This document shows positions 15,781-22,714 of a stretch of DNA of 23,046 nucleotides, in pieces. The stretch is from a virus. The stretch is taken from positions 1 through 23,046 of the IMG/VR virus record IMGVR_UViG_3300010885_025055; one strand, written 5' to 3'. The number at the start of each line of letters is the position of its first letter. Within the stretch, counting starts at the first letter, position 1. The position numbers and the translations under genes were made by a program. The notes under the pieces were generated by a model. It was not told the origin of the DNA, ran no database searches, and was given only the letters and a program-made list of their open reading frames with translations.

Positions 15781-15817
15781 TGTTCTCCCAAAACCCAAAC
15801 GCAAAAATGGGAGAACA
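15781..15817. other. 10-bp perfect hairpin downstream of scaffold gene
   Basis: TGTTCTCCCA (15781-15790) and TGGGAGAACA (15808-15817) are perfect inverted repeats around a 17-base A-rich (plus strand) loop, 96 bases after the scaffold stop. The minus-strand RNA has no T-tract after it, and the plus-strand RNA has only ATTTTC. It may be an RNase III-type processing site or a weak bidirectional terminator. Confidence 0.5.
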
Positions 15818-15912
15818 TTTTCAGACACAAGAAACCCCCACCTCCTCTCGCACGGAGCATGTAGCCCGCGGTGGCGATATCGAGATGGGGGCCGTCTTGA
15901 ACGAGCGAGCAA

Positions 15913-16863
15913 CTACCCGTTCTTGAGCAAATCTAGCACGAGCTTATTGATCTCCTTATCACCATTGACGTACCTCTGATGGTACTGGTTCTGAGGGTTC
16001 ATCTGAATATCCCGCGCCTTTGCCGCACCTGCCATGAAGGTGGCAGTGCTGTCCGAGTTGACGATCTTGTCATCGCTCACCATGCGGGCAAACCTCTCCA
16101 GTGCTACCACCACCGCGGGGTCACTGAGACCCTTTGAGTTGGGGTCGAGTCCGGTCACTTGGCAGGCCCGTTTCACCACTGCCATGTTGGTGTCGAACTT
16201 GTCACCCCATGCCTCTCCGAGTGCCTTCTTGCCCGCCTCAAACTCGACCTGCGCCTGCTTTGCCTGCGCTTCCGCGGCTTGAGAGGATCGTGCAAGGTCG
16301 AATGCCATGATCTGCTCGGCCTGCGCGGGAGTGACTCCGAGCTTATGGGCGAGGGTGTTGAACTCTTTGGCCTGCGACTCATTCCACTCTGCTCCGGCAG
16401 GTAAATCCTTTGGCTTGACCGAGTAGGCATCGGGACTCTCCGGCACCCCACGCTTTGCGTTGAATGCTGCCCACTCTTCCGGTGTGGACTTCTCATTGGG
16501 CATGATGATGGCATCTGCCTTCTTTCCGAGAAGTCTCTGCTGGTTGATGAGGGTCTTGGCTAATGCTTCGGGGTTCTTGAACTGACCGAGGATCTGCTTG
16601 TCGTTCTTGAACTCGTCCGGCAGACGGTCGAGCCAACCTTCTCCGAACTCACCCTTCTCGTTGAGTGCCCACGGGGAGGAGCTATCCGTCTGAGTCGAGG
16701 TCGGTGTAGTCGAGGAACTCCCTCCAGTTTGCTGGTCGATGAGGCTTCCCGTCCCTGTTGGGGTCGTTGTCGTAGGGGTCGGGATGTTGCTGCCCTCGCT
16801 TGACGCGAGGAGTGCGTTTCCGTCCACGGGAGTCACCGAGACTCCCTCGCTTGAGATGTTCAT
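15913..16863 (-). CDS. Scaffolding (capsid assembly) protein
   Basis: 316 residues, located between the portal block and the capsid gene, the usual scaffold position, and about the size of T7 gp9 (307). The N-terminal 65 residues are Ser/Thr/Gly-rich and probably disordered. From residue 68 the order WALNEKGEFGEGWLDRLPDE, FKNPEALAKTLINQQRLLGK and YSVKPKDLPAG is typical of podovirus scaffold-type proteins. The middle (about 185-225) is a charged Ala/Gln coiled coil and the C-terminus is basic (NKLVLDLLKNG). It directs shell assembly and leaves before packaging. Its start overlaps the previous stop as ATGA and has no Shine-Dalgarno. Confidence 0.8.
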   Translation of the reverse strand: MNISSEGVSVTPVDGNALLASSEGSNIPTPTTTTPTGTGSLIDQQTGGSSSTTPTSTQTDSSSPWALNEKGEFGEGWLDRLPDEFKNDKQILGQFKNPEALAKTLINQQRLLGKKADAIIMPNEKSTPEEWAAFNAKRGVPESPDAYSVKPKDLPAGAEWNESQAKEFNTLAHKLGVTPAQAEQIMAFDLARSSQAAEAQAKQAQVEFEAGKKALGEAWGDKFDTNMAVVKRACQVTGLDPNSKGLSDPAVVVALERFARMVSDDKIVNSDSTATFMAGAAKARDIQMNPQNQYHQRYVNGDKEINKLVLDLLKNG

Positions 16864-17051
16864 TCTGTTTCATTGGGTTGAGGTGTGCTGTCCATTAGGG
16901 GTGGCAATACACCTCCCGCTAAAAATTCGGAGTGTTCTTTCTCCGTGAAATTCTCCTTGTGCCACTTGATGAACATCAGATTCTCCCGTAGGGATTCCGG
17001 CTTGAGTTCAGTCTCAGTCTTTGAGTGCTGTTTTTGTTTTGGGTGCTTCAT
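16860..17051 (-). CDS. Small hypothetical protein before scaffold
   Basis: A 63-residue, Lys/Glu-rich hydrophilic protein with no recognised family. The ATG at 17051 would overlap the upstream gene by 38 bases and lacks a clear Shine-Dalgarno. An internal ATG at 16976 has GGGAG about 7 bases upstream and would give a 38-residue product (MFIKWHKENFTEKEHSEF...), so the shorter start is quite possible. The stop overlaps the scaffold start by 4 bases, which supports translation through this frame. The function is unknown. Confidence 0.5.
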   Translation of the reverse strand: MKHPKQKQHSKTETELKPESLRENLMFIKWHKENFTEKEHSEFLAGGVLPPLMDSTPQPNETE

Positions 17052-17265
17052 GAGTTGCTCTGTAAATGCATGCTTCGATGTGGAGGATGACCTGCCTCTG
17101 ACCGTCCCTTAGTGCCGCTTTGAGGGGGTCGTAGTTGCCCTCCTTGTTGGCAATGAAGGCGGGTGCATCGGTGCCGAAGACCTTCTTCAAATTGTTCACC
17201 ACTTCTTCGCCTGCCTCCGTGGTGAGAACCGAGTAGGAGAGGATCTCCTTGGGGATTCCACTCAT
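17014..17265 (-). CDS. Bbp19-like small virion-region protein
   Basis: 83 residues lying directly after the portal gene with a 4-base ATGA overlap. The pattern TTEAGEEVVNNLKKVFGTD, then NYDPLKAALRDGQRQVILHI (roughly residues 15-65), matches the short Bbp19-type proteins often found between portal and scaffold genes in podoviruses, where a G-R-x-V-x-x-x-I helix is conserved. The biochemical role is not known to me. Assignment rests on that pattern and on position. Confidence 0.6.
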   Translation of the reverse strand: MSGIPKEILSYSVLTTEAGEEVVNNLKKVFGTDAPAFIANKEGNYDPLKAALRDGQRQVILHIEACIYRATHEAPKTKTALKD

Positions 17266-19010
17266 TGCTGCATGCCCCGTTGGAGTTGTGCCCCTGCCGC
17301 GGTATCCGGCTTGACGCTACCGAGCTTCTGAGCGATGTCGGCTTGATGGGCCTGCTGTTGCATCTGAGCCTGCTGCGCGGCCTGCTGTGCCCTCTGCTGA
17401 CGCATCTGAGCGACCTGCTGCACGTCCCGTAAGAAGTCGGGGTCACCACCATTGGCGAGGGTCTTCTCACGCACGATCTTGTCGAAGTCGAAGTTGTCGA
17501 GAGGAGACATGTCTCCTGTTGCTGATGCCAGTTGGACGGCAGATCCGACCACATCGTCGATCACCTGCACGGAACGGGTGCCGACTGCGATGGACATCCG
17601 GTTGTTGAAGATCACCTGCGGTTCGGGGATGAATGCCTCACCCATCGGGTTGAGTTGGATGAGTTCCTGCGGGGGAGGGGGCAGGAGTCCCCGGCGGGCG
17701 AGGATCCCGTAGACACGCTTGACAAGTGGGATGAGTAGCTCGGTGGTGAGGCGGGAGTAGGTAGGAGAGATGAGCACCAGTTTTTCCGATTCCATTGCAC
17801 GGACTTGAGTTGCCGTAATGGGAGTGCCACTGCGTTGGGCCTCCTCTTGAGCAAACATCTGAAAGAGGGGAACATTGAAGGCTTCCTCAATGTGCCTTTG
17901 CTTCATGATGACACGGTCTTGACCGATGTCGTAACGTCCACCCGTTGCCCACTCACGGGGAATCGCATTGGGATCGGTAGCGGAGAAGTAGGTGATCCCT
18001 CCGGCTCGGAGATCGACATCTCCGTTCATATCTTCCGGCACGAGTAGGCGGGGGAAGGCACTCAATTCGGCTAGACTGTCTAACTGGGCTTGCAGAAAAT
18101 TCAGTTGCTTTGCGTCCGGCAGTGCCACCCATGAAGGTGACCACCCGTAGACCGACTGCTGCCACTTCAGAAAGCGACTGACCACAAAGGGTTGCTCATC
18201 AAATCCGCTATTGCGAAGGATGTGGCGGGCATTGACTTCCACATGCACGGAGGCAAAGGCTTTATTCTCACCATCGATCTTACCCTTCACGCGATCCTTT
18301 TCGGGACGGGGAGCGATCATGTGGAGCATCTCCACTTTGTGCTCGTAGTTTTTGCCGTCACCCGACTCATACTGCTTGCGGGTTGGTTCTGAGACGTTCT
18401 CGATGCCATATTCTTCCACCAGTTGCCGGATGGTCATCTCCTTACGCACAAGAATGACATCGACCATTCCCTCGTTGTTTTCACTGGCGCAAAAGGTGCC
18501 TACGTCAAAGGTCTTGAAAAGGAGTGGGACGGTCTCTCCACTATCAACGAACATGGCGCATGTGCCAAAGGCACCACGCTCAAGGTGGGCCTCATGGATA
18601 ATGCTATAGAAGTTACTGCGACCGAGTTCCTCTAAGATAATCTCGGTGCACTCGGCGAAGTATTCACAGACACCTTCCGCGTCTTCCATGCTTTCCGGTG
18701 CTGAGAGTTGCACCCAGTTTGAGTGGGGATCATTGACGTAACTCATGATGCCTGCTGCCATGATCTGATTGGCGCGGACTGCGGTCGTGTCGAAGAGTTG
18801 AGTCTCGCGGTCTACGTTGGGGCCGATTTGCTTGTTGAGGATGTAACTCTTCCGCGGCATGACATAGGTGGCGAGTGTCTGCCACATGCTCATCCAGTAG
18901 TTGCGATCTGCCTCTAGTGCCGACCAACGTGCCAGCACGGATGCGGCGAGTGCTGTCTTGCTTTTATCGGGTTTAGGTGTCTTTACACCTGCGGGCAAAA
19001 CTTCATCCAT
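17262..19010 (-). CDS. Portal (head-to-tail connector) protein
   Basis: 582 residues, slightly longer than T7 gp8 (536). The order DRNYWMSMWQTLATYVMPRK, LFDTTAVRANQIMAAGIMSY, DPHSNWVQLSA (residues about 35-105) and later FQMFAQEEAQRSGTPITATQ (about 390) is characteristic of the podoviral head-tail connector family. The dodecameric ring sits at one vertex and is the docking point for the terminase and tail. The last 45 residues hold a Gln/Ala run (AQQAAQQAQMQQQA), probably a helical C-terminal extension. A TAGGA Shine-Dalgarno lies 7-8 bases before the ATG. Confidence 0.92.
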   Translation of the reverse strand: MDEVLPAGVKTPKPDKSKTALAASVLARWSALEADRNYWMSMWQTLATYVMPRKSYILNKQIGPNVDRETQLFDTTAVRANQIMAAGIMSYVNDPHSNWVQLSAPESMEDAEGVCEYFAECTEIILEELGRSNFYSIIHEAHLERGAFGTCAMFVDSGETVPLLFKTFDVGTFCASENNEGMVDVILVRKEMTIRQLVEEYGIENVSEPTRKQYESGDGKNYEHKVEMLHMIAPRPEKDRVKGKIDGENKAFASVHVEVNARHILRNSGFDEQPFVVSRFLKWQQSVYGWSPSWVALPDAKQLNFLQAQLDSLAELSAFPRLLVPEDMNGDVDLRAGGITYFSATDPNAIPREWATGGRYDIGQDRVIMKQRHIEEAFNVPLFQMFAQEEAQRSGTPITATQVRAMESEKLVLISPTYSRLTTELLIPLVKRVYGILARRGLLPPPPQELIQLNPMGEAFIPEPQVIFNNRMSIAVGTRSVQVIDDVVGSAVQLASATGDMSPLDNFDFDKIVREKTLANGGDPDFLRDVQQVAQMRQQRAQQAAQQAQMQQQAHQADIAQKLGSVKPDTAAGAQLQRGMQQ

Positions 19011-19011
19011 A

Positions 19012-19329
19012 CTAGCGTCCTAAGAGGGATCCGCTTCCGGTCGCGGTATTGACCGAGGGGTCACCGGACTTGAGGAGTGAGGCTTTATATCCAAACCCCT
19101 TCTGAGCATTTACTGCTCCCTGTTGCTGTGCCATCGCAACATCCGCGGAAGATGCTGTAGGTGGTGGTGGGGGAGGGGGAGGAGTTGGTGCCGCTGGAAT
19201 GTTGATGACCGGAGCGGCAGGAGGTTGGATCACGGGAGCTGATCCACCTCCACCTCCACCTTTGGCAACGTGTAAGTCCGGCTTGCGAGTTGGTGCTGGA
19301 GGCATTGGGATGCCACCTGCCAATGCCAT
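19012..19329 (-). CDS. Proline-rich protein upstream of portal
   Basis: 105 residues from ATG 19329, which follows the previous stop by 8 bases. A run of six Gly (residues 25-30) and a run of eight Pro (about 50-57) make the first half low-complexity and probably disordered. The end, KGFGYKASLLKSG then GSGSLLGR, matches the G-x-x-x-(T/S)LL...(T/S)LLG tail of small proteins found immediately before portal genes in many podoviruses. The function is unknown. Alternative starts at ATG 19386 (124 residues) or TTG 19407 would add a hydrophobic-helical N-terminus (MREAFLSFISDICNLL) but overlap the previous gene. None has a good Shine-Dalgarno, so the start is uncertain. Eight consecutive prolines would be expected to need EF-P. 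Confidence 0.65.
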   Translation of the reverse strand: MALAGGIPMPPAPTRKPDLHVAKGGGGGGSAPVIQPPAAPVINIPAAPTPPPPPPPPTASSADVAMAQQQGAVNAQKGFGYKASLLKSGDPSVNTATGSGSLLGR

Positions 19330-19337
19330 TTCGGGAG

Positions 19338-19742
19338 TTAAGAGGTTACAGATGTCCGATATGAAGGAGAGGAACGCTTCGCGCATGCGGTGTAGATAGC
19401 ATCCCAACTATACACCCGCAACGAGTTTTTACGTTCATAGGAAACATAGGGCAACTTATGGGTCGCCTGCTTAAAAGCGGACATCATGTCACCCGCGTAG
19501 AGGTAGAGGTGCCAGCAGTCGCCATTGGCATACCGGATGTGTGGATTGGTGACCGCTTTGTACGGGTGCCAGTGCAGGACGGGCCGAGCCATGAGGAAGA
19601 GCGATGGAGTCGAGATGACGATGCCATTGGGGTCAAGCAGGTGGGCCTCTAGATCCTCTTTGAAGGATCTCGCGCACGGTTCTTTGTCGTAGACTGCCGC
19701 GGCGATCTCGACGGGTCTTATGTGCCGCTTATGTGCACTCAT
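19338..19742 (-). CDS. Conserved-type phage protein after terminase, unknown function
   Basis: 134 residues. Its ATG overlaps the terminase large subunit stop by 4 bases. The middle reads STPSLFLMARPVLHW then GDCWHLYLYAGDMMSAF and LPYVSYERKNSLRVYSWDAI. This aromatic-rich, small alpha/beta-looking pattern recurs in proteins next to podovirus terminases, but I cannot name a family with confidence. It has no membrane segment or catalytic motif that I recognise. An AGGGG abuts the ATG too closely to act as a normal ribosome-binding site, so translation is probably coupled to the terminase gene. Confidence 0.7.
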   Translation of the reverse strand: MSAHKRHIRPVEIAAAVYDKEPCARSFKEDLEAHLLDPNGIVISTPSLFLMARPVLHWHPYKAVTNPHIRYANGDCWHLYLYAGDMMSAFKQATHKLPYVSYERKNSLRVYSWDAIYTACAKRSSPSYRTSVTS

Positions 19743-21055
19743 CCCCTAAACCCCATCGTCGCCACTTTCTGACGTTGCGGTTGGTATCCCATTTTGATCT
19801 TCTGAGGGATCGCACGACGATCCACGACCATGCCTTTGGCAATGGCTTGAAAGGCTAGAGAGAAAGCATCTGCCGCGTGTGATGCGTGGTCATGAATGGG
19901 TACGTCTCTTATCGTGATGCCATCGGTTTCCGAGCGACTTGCGTACTGGTCGAGAGCGTCGATACCCTGCTCACACCCCTGCTCATTGAAGGAGACGCGT
20001 GGGAATGCCTCTAGTGCGCTATTGATGCCATCCCACACGGAGTTTTGCCGCGGGACTGCCACCACGTTGGAAAGTCCGGCAGTAAGGAGAGCACCTTGGA
20101 AGAGTCCACCGTTGGCAGTAGCAGCATCGTGAGGAACAAAATGGGATGCGTAGTTGTATGCTTTAGCTTGCAGGCGGGTGACCCATTCCGCGGGTGTCCC
20201 GCAGTCATGAGACCCAAAGAGAGATTCCAGCATGACGATCCGGTCACCGACGATCTGCCACACCCACACCCGTTGGTTGAGGGGGGCACCGATATCCCAT
20301 GAGGTGAAAGTCGGGAGTTCCTTATGATAGAGGATGTCATTGCTGATGCGCCTCTCTCCGCGGGCCTGCTCCAGTAGTCGAGCATAGATGGCACCGAGCT
20401 TGCCGACCGAGAAGTCGCACTCCATCTCCTGCCGGAAGAGATGTTCCGGTGTGCCTTGCCGGATGCTTTCTAGCTCCGCGGGAGGGATGATGCCGGAGTC
20501 GGATGACTTGAGCATGAGGGAAAACCATTCGGGATTGCTGAGAGACTCCTGCCACATGCGCCAAAGAAACCCGCGGCCCTTTGGTGTTCCGGAGAACACG
20601 CACCACCCGTTGTAATCAATGAGGGTGGGCCGGACGACTCCGTACCACGCTTGAGGATCGAGATCACTGCACTCGTCGAGAATGCATCCATCGATGTAGG
20701 TGCCGCGGAGACGTTCATAGGCATCACCACTAAAAAGTCGGATGGTCGCTTGATTCGGGAGGGTGACTTGCAAGTCTGCTTCGTTGTATTTGACCGATGG
20801 AATGTCCGCGGTGAACTGCTTCAGATACATCCATGCGATCAACTTAATCTGATCGCGGGTAGGGCCGATGAGGGCATACCTGCACGGTGGGCCGGATCTC
20901 TTGTAACTCATGGCACGGGCAACCATGTCCATGATCGCGTGATAGCTTTTCCCGCTACGACGATGGGCCACAACGCACCCGAATCGATTCTTGCGTAGGA
21001 TGAACGGGAGGAACTGCTCCCGCGGGTCTAGATCGATGTTGATCTTGAGGGGCAT
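19739..21055 (-). CDS. terL: Terminase large subunit (packaging ATPase/nuclease)
   Basis: 438 residues. The N-terminal ATPase has Walker A AHRRSGKS (30-37), Walker B GCILDE (123-128) with catalytic Glu128, and coupling motif SGTPKG (155-160). The C-terminal RNase H-fold nuclease shows SWDIG (Asp254), FVPHD (Asp310) and HASHAADAF (Asp396), fitting the three acidic metal ligands. It pumps DNA into the prohead through the portal and cuts genome ends. The length is rather short for the family but all expected motifs are present. It begins 4 bases after the stop of a 31-residue zinc-ribbon gene, and the Shine-Dalgarno is weak, suggesting coupled translation. Confidence 0.95.
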   Translation of the reverse strand: MPLKINIDLDPREQFLPFILRKNRFGCVVAHRRSGKSYHAIMDMVARAMSYKRSGPPCRYALIGPTRDQIKLIAWMYLKQFTADIPSVKYNEADLQVTLPNQATIRLFSGDAYERLRGTYIDGCILDECSDLDPQAWYGVVRPTLIDYNGWCVFSGTPKGRGFLWRMWQESLSNPEWFSLMLKSSDSGIIPPAELESIRQGTPEHLFRQEMECDFSVGKLGAIYARLLEQARGERRISNDILYHKELPTFTSWDIGAPLNQRVWVWQIVGDRIVMLESLFGSHDCGTPAEWVTRLQAKAYNYASHFVPHDAATANGGLFQGALLTAGLSNVVAVPRQNSVWDGINSALEAFPRVSFNEQGCEQGIDALDQYASRSETDGITIRDVPIHDHASHAADAFSLAFQAIAKGMVVDRRAIPQKIKMGYQPQRQKVATMGFRG

Positions 21056-21059
21056 GAGA

Positions 21060-21155
21060 TCATTTCTCGCACTTGATGCACTTGCCGGACTTCACTGACA
21101 CCGGAGCCTTACTGCCGCACTTCTTGCAGGTGGGGATGGTGGCTTTAGATTTCAT
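21060..21155 (-). CDS. 31-residue zinc-ribbon microprotein
   Basis: A short frame starting with ATG at 21155 inside the stop of the upstream gene (ATGA overlap) and ending 4 bases before the terminase ATG. It has two CxxC pairs, CKKC (10-13) and CIKC (26-29), in a Lys-rich background, a minimal zinc-ribbon pattern. The exact fit between two genes and the paired cysteines argue that it is real. The function is unknown. A nucleic-acid-binding or packaging accessory role is only a guess. Confidence 0.65.
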   Translation of the reverse strand: MKSKATIPTCKKCGSKAPVSVKSGKCIKCEK

Positions 21156-21574
21156 AGACGAGCATTGATGGCATCACGAGTCATCTGCTGAAGAGCCTCC
21201 TCAGTAGCTTGCCATTCACCCTTCAGCCTCTCGACCTCGGCCTCGGCTTTTTTCCTTGCGTCCTGCTCTCTTTTAGCACGAGTGCCATAGTCCCAAGCAG
21301 CAAGCTCCTTTGTCAACCTCTCGACCTCGGCCTCTAGCTTCTGTGACTTCTCGCGTTCGTGGCATAGGTCGCTTGGGTAATACCCATAAACCGTTCCGCA
21401 ACGGTATTCTTTCCATGCAGGGTCGTCTTGGGGGTGCGCACAGACTTCATCGCCGCAATGAGGGCAGGCATCGGGCCCATATTTTGAGTAGCCGTTAATG
21501 GTATCGGGGTTCATTTTGTTGGCGTCAACAAATTGGTTATCCGTTCGTCGTATGTTGGTTGAGTTATTTGTCAT
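21152..21574 (-). CDS. Zinc-binding/coiled-coil protein between terminase subunits
   Basis: 140 residues. The N-terminal half has a putative zinc site, CPHCGDEVCAH (about 37-47) followed by RCGT and LCHER (about 58-73). The C-terminal half is a charged coiled coil with EAEVERL twice, 30 residues apart. The second half resembles structural-helix proteins. No enzyme motif is seen. It overlaps the terminase small subunit gene by 4 bases and has GGGGGGAAGCAGG just upstream of the ATG. Position suggests a packaging or late accessory role, which is inference. Confidence 0.7.
   Translation of the reverse strand: MTNNSTNIRRTDNQFVDANKMNPDTINGYSKYGPDACPHCGDEVCAHPQDDPAWKEYRCGTVYGYYPSDLCHEREKSQKLEAEVERLTKELAAWDYGTRAKREQDARKKAEAEVERLKGEWQATEEALQQMTRDAINARL
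21227..21334. repeat. 18-base direct repeat inside the coiled-coil gene
   Basis: CCTCTCGACCTCGGCCTC occurs at 21227-21244 and 21317-21334, exactly 90 bases (30 codons) apart in frame, giving the repeated EAEVERL. DNA identity, not just protein similarity, points to a recent segmental duplication within the coiled coil. Confidence 0.75.
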
Positions 21575-21942
21575 TCAACCTGCTTCCCCCCGATACGGAT
21601 CACGACCTCCATGCTTTGCGTGATGTCAAACTTCTCCGGCTCATTGTATCCGCAAGCCTTGGCAAGCATCTCACCATACTTCGGCGCGTCCCTGTTCTCC
21701 TCATTGGCAAACCTCGCATGAATGGTACGGATGAATCCTGCTCGACTGATCTCTAGTACCTGCTCGTTCTTTTCTCTGAGTTCAGCGACTCGTTGGGATA
21801 CGTTGGGTTTATTAGCTATCTCACAAGCAGATGTTTTCTCGCCGGAATAACCTGCTTTCTTTGCTGCTTTAGCAAGAGGTAGTCCGGTGGCTAAAGCCTT
21901 TGCAAGTTTCTCCTGCCGAGGAAGTAATGGCTTTTTCTTCAT
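21571..21942 (-). CDS. terS: Terminase small subunit
   Basis: 123 residues. RQEKLAKALATGLPLAKAAKKAGYSG (residues about 9-34) is the helix-turn-helix start found in phage small terminases, and KPNVSQRVAELREKNEQ continues into the usual helical oligomerisation part. The protein recognises phage DNA and loads the large subunit. The large subunit gene lies 515 bases downstream with two small genes between. Its start overlaps the DUF3310 gene stop by 4 bases. Confidence 0.8.
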   Translation of the reverse strand: MKKKPLLPRQEKLAKALATGLPLAKAAKKAGYSGEKTSACEIANKPNVSQRVAELREKNEQVLEISRAGFIRTIHARFANEENRDAPKYGEMLAKACGYNEPEKFDITQSMEVVIRIGGKQVE

Positions 21943-22151
21943 GAAGTCAGCTCAGTGATCTCTCGTTGAATGAACCACAGTGCTTTTTGGAGGTCTTGAA
22001 GCTCGGTATCTGCTCCACCCTTCTTTCCGGCGCGGTAGATGTACTTTATGGCAGCACCGCGGGGGAATGGGAGGTGACCGATCATATCGATCAACTCTAT
22101 CCCCTTTGGGTTGTCCGTGTAGTGGGCCGGATGATTGACGGGATCACTCAT
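21939..22151 (-). CDS. DUF3310 family protein
   Basis: 70 residues. VNHPAHYTDNPKGIELIDMI, then GAAIKYIYRAGKKGGADTEL and LQKALWFIQREI, cover almost the whole DUF3310 pattern (HPxHY, AIKY..RAGKK, KA.WF..REI). The domain occurs alone or fused in many phages; in T7 it is part of gp1.7, a nucleotide kinase-related protein. No P-loop is present here, so I claim only the family. The ATG overlaps the preceding stop by one base (TGATG). Confidence 0.85.
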   Translation of the reverse strand: MSDPVNHPAHYTDNPKGIELIDMIGHLPFPRGAAIKYIYRAGKKGGADTELQDLQKALWFIQREITELTS

Positions 22152-22456
22152 CAGAACGGCAGATCGTCGTCTGCTTCGATGGAGGCGACCACTGCTTTGA
22201 TCGGTGCTGGTTCAACTTTAGGTGCCTGCTTTCCGGTGGGTGTGAGGTTGCCGAGAATGGTGCCCTTCTTTCCGGCGTTCTTCTCCTCAATGGTCACGCT
22301 CTCGCAGAAGGTTCCGCACTGTCCGTACTGGTCGAGTTCGTCGTTGATGAAGATGACGGCATCGTAAAATTTGGCGGGCTTGCCGTTCTTACGGATTGCG
22401 TCTTTGACTCTCGATTTGTCGATGAGAGTGAGGTCGATGGATACGCGGACGATCAT
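22151..22456 (-). CDS. Small SSB-like protein
   Basis: 101 residues. VSIDLTLIDKSRVKDAI, then KFYDAVIFINDELDQYGQ and KNAGKKGTILGNL (residues about 4-70), resemble short OB-fold-like single-strand DNA-binding proteins of phages. A Pro/Ala-rich linker follows, and the last five residues are DDLPF after a further acid, the classic SSB tail that recruits replication and repair proteins. It probably coats single-stranded phage DNA. It is coupled by an ATGA overlap to the 59-residue gene upstream. Confidence 0.7.
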   Translation of the reverse strand: MIVRVSIDLTLIDKSRVKDAIRKNGKPAKFYDAVIFINDELDQYGQCGTFCESVTIEEKNAGKKGTILGNLTPTGKQAPKVEPAPIKAVVASIEADDDLPF

Positions 22457-22632
22457 GGTTGGTTTGGATATGTGGTTATGGTTCGGGTGTGCTTTTGCAG
22501 GAAGAGTTTCCCTCGGAGGGGTTGGTCTTTCTTCAAATCGGGATAGTTCTTTTGGAACGTGGAGAATGAGTCTCTTCGGGCATCACCCTTACCTACTCGC
22601 TTCTCGGAGTGCTGAGTTTTTAGTACGGACAT
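22453..22632 (-). CDS. Small basic hypothetical protein
   Basis: A 59-residue frame from ATG 22632, ending in TGA that overlaps the SSB-like start by 4 bases. The product is hydrophilic and basic (MSVLKTQHSEKRVGKG at the start, SFSTFQKNYPDLKKDQPL in the middle) with no recognised domain. There is no Shine-Dalgarno. Support comes from the overlap and from a promoter-like sequence directly upstream. The function is unknown. Confidence 0.5.
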   Translation of the reverse strand: MSVLKTQHSEKRVGKGDARRDSFSTFQKNYPDLKKDQPLRGKLFLQKHTRTITTYPNQP

Positions 22633-22661
22633 AAATTAGTCTTTGATCTAATGACCTGCTG

Positions 22662-22695
22662 ATAAAATTAGATTGTACTGGGGTGTCAATACACC
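22662..22695 (-). promoter_or_regulatory. Sigma70-like promoter with overlapping inverted repeat
   Basis: On the minus strand a perfect -35 TTGACA (22689-22684) is followed after 16 bases by a fair -10 TTTTAT (22667-22662) in an AT-rich stretch. The -35 lies within the inverted repeat GGTGT-ATTG-ACACC (22695-22682), which could be an operator. It sits between the ribbon-helix-helix gene and the gene series leading to terminase. No transcript evidence exists here. Confidence 0.35.
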
Positions 22696-22714
22696 TGCAA
22701 GCCCAAAGAATGGG

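Larger units (their letters stand above)
15175..15912. other. 738-base non-coding block between scaffold and capsid genes
   Basis: No convincing protein gene is present on either strand. The block holds, left to right: the capsid leader; a 14-base promoter-like motif (15374-15387); an 11-bp hairpin (15391-15419); a branched hairpin (15531-15565); a tRNA-like cloverleaf on the plus strand (15576-15643); an AT-rich stretch with two ATAAGTAAT direct repeats and a minus-strand TATAAT (15652-15681); and a 10-bp hairpin (15781-15817). In an otherwise overlapping gene layout this is by far the largest gap. Confidence 0.8.

Noticed and set aside
15732-15926. 64-codon plus-strand frame in the non-coding block
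   Set aside because: It starts in non-coding DNA without a Shine-Dalgarno, runs through the 10-bp hairpin into antisense of the scaffold, and has low-complexity composition.
19012-19407. TTG start at 19407 for the proline-rich protein
   Set aside because: It would overlap the previous gene by 70 bases with a rare start codon and no clear Shine-Dalgarno. ATG 19329 just after the stop is simpler, though ATG 19386 remains possible.
815-22700. Recurring GGTGTAT on the minus strand near several gene borders (about 825, 11140, 15335, 16905, 19410, 22692)
   Set aside because: At least two copies (16905 and 19410) are simply codons inside genes, and some others serve as Shine-Dalgarno plus AT-rich spacer. 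It is too short to claim as a regulatory motif.
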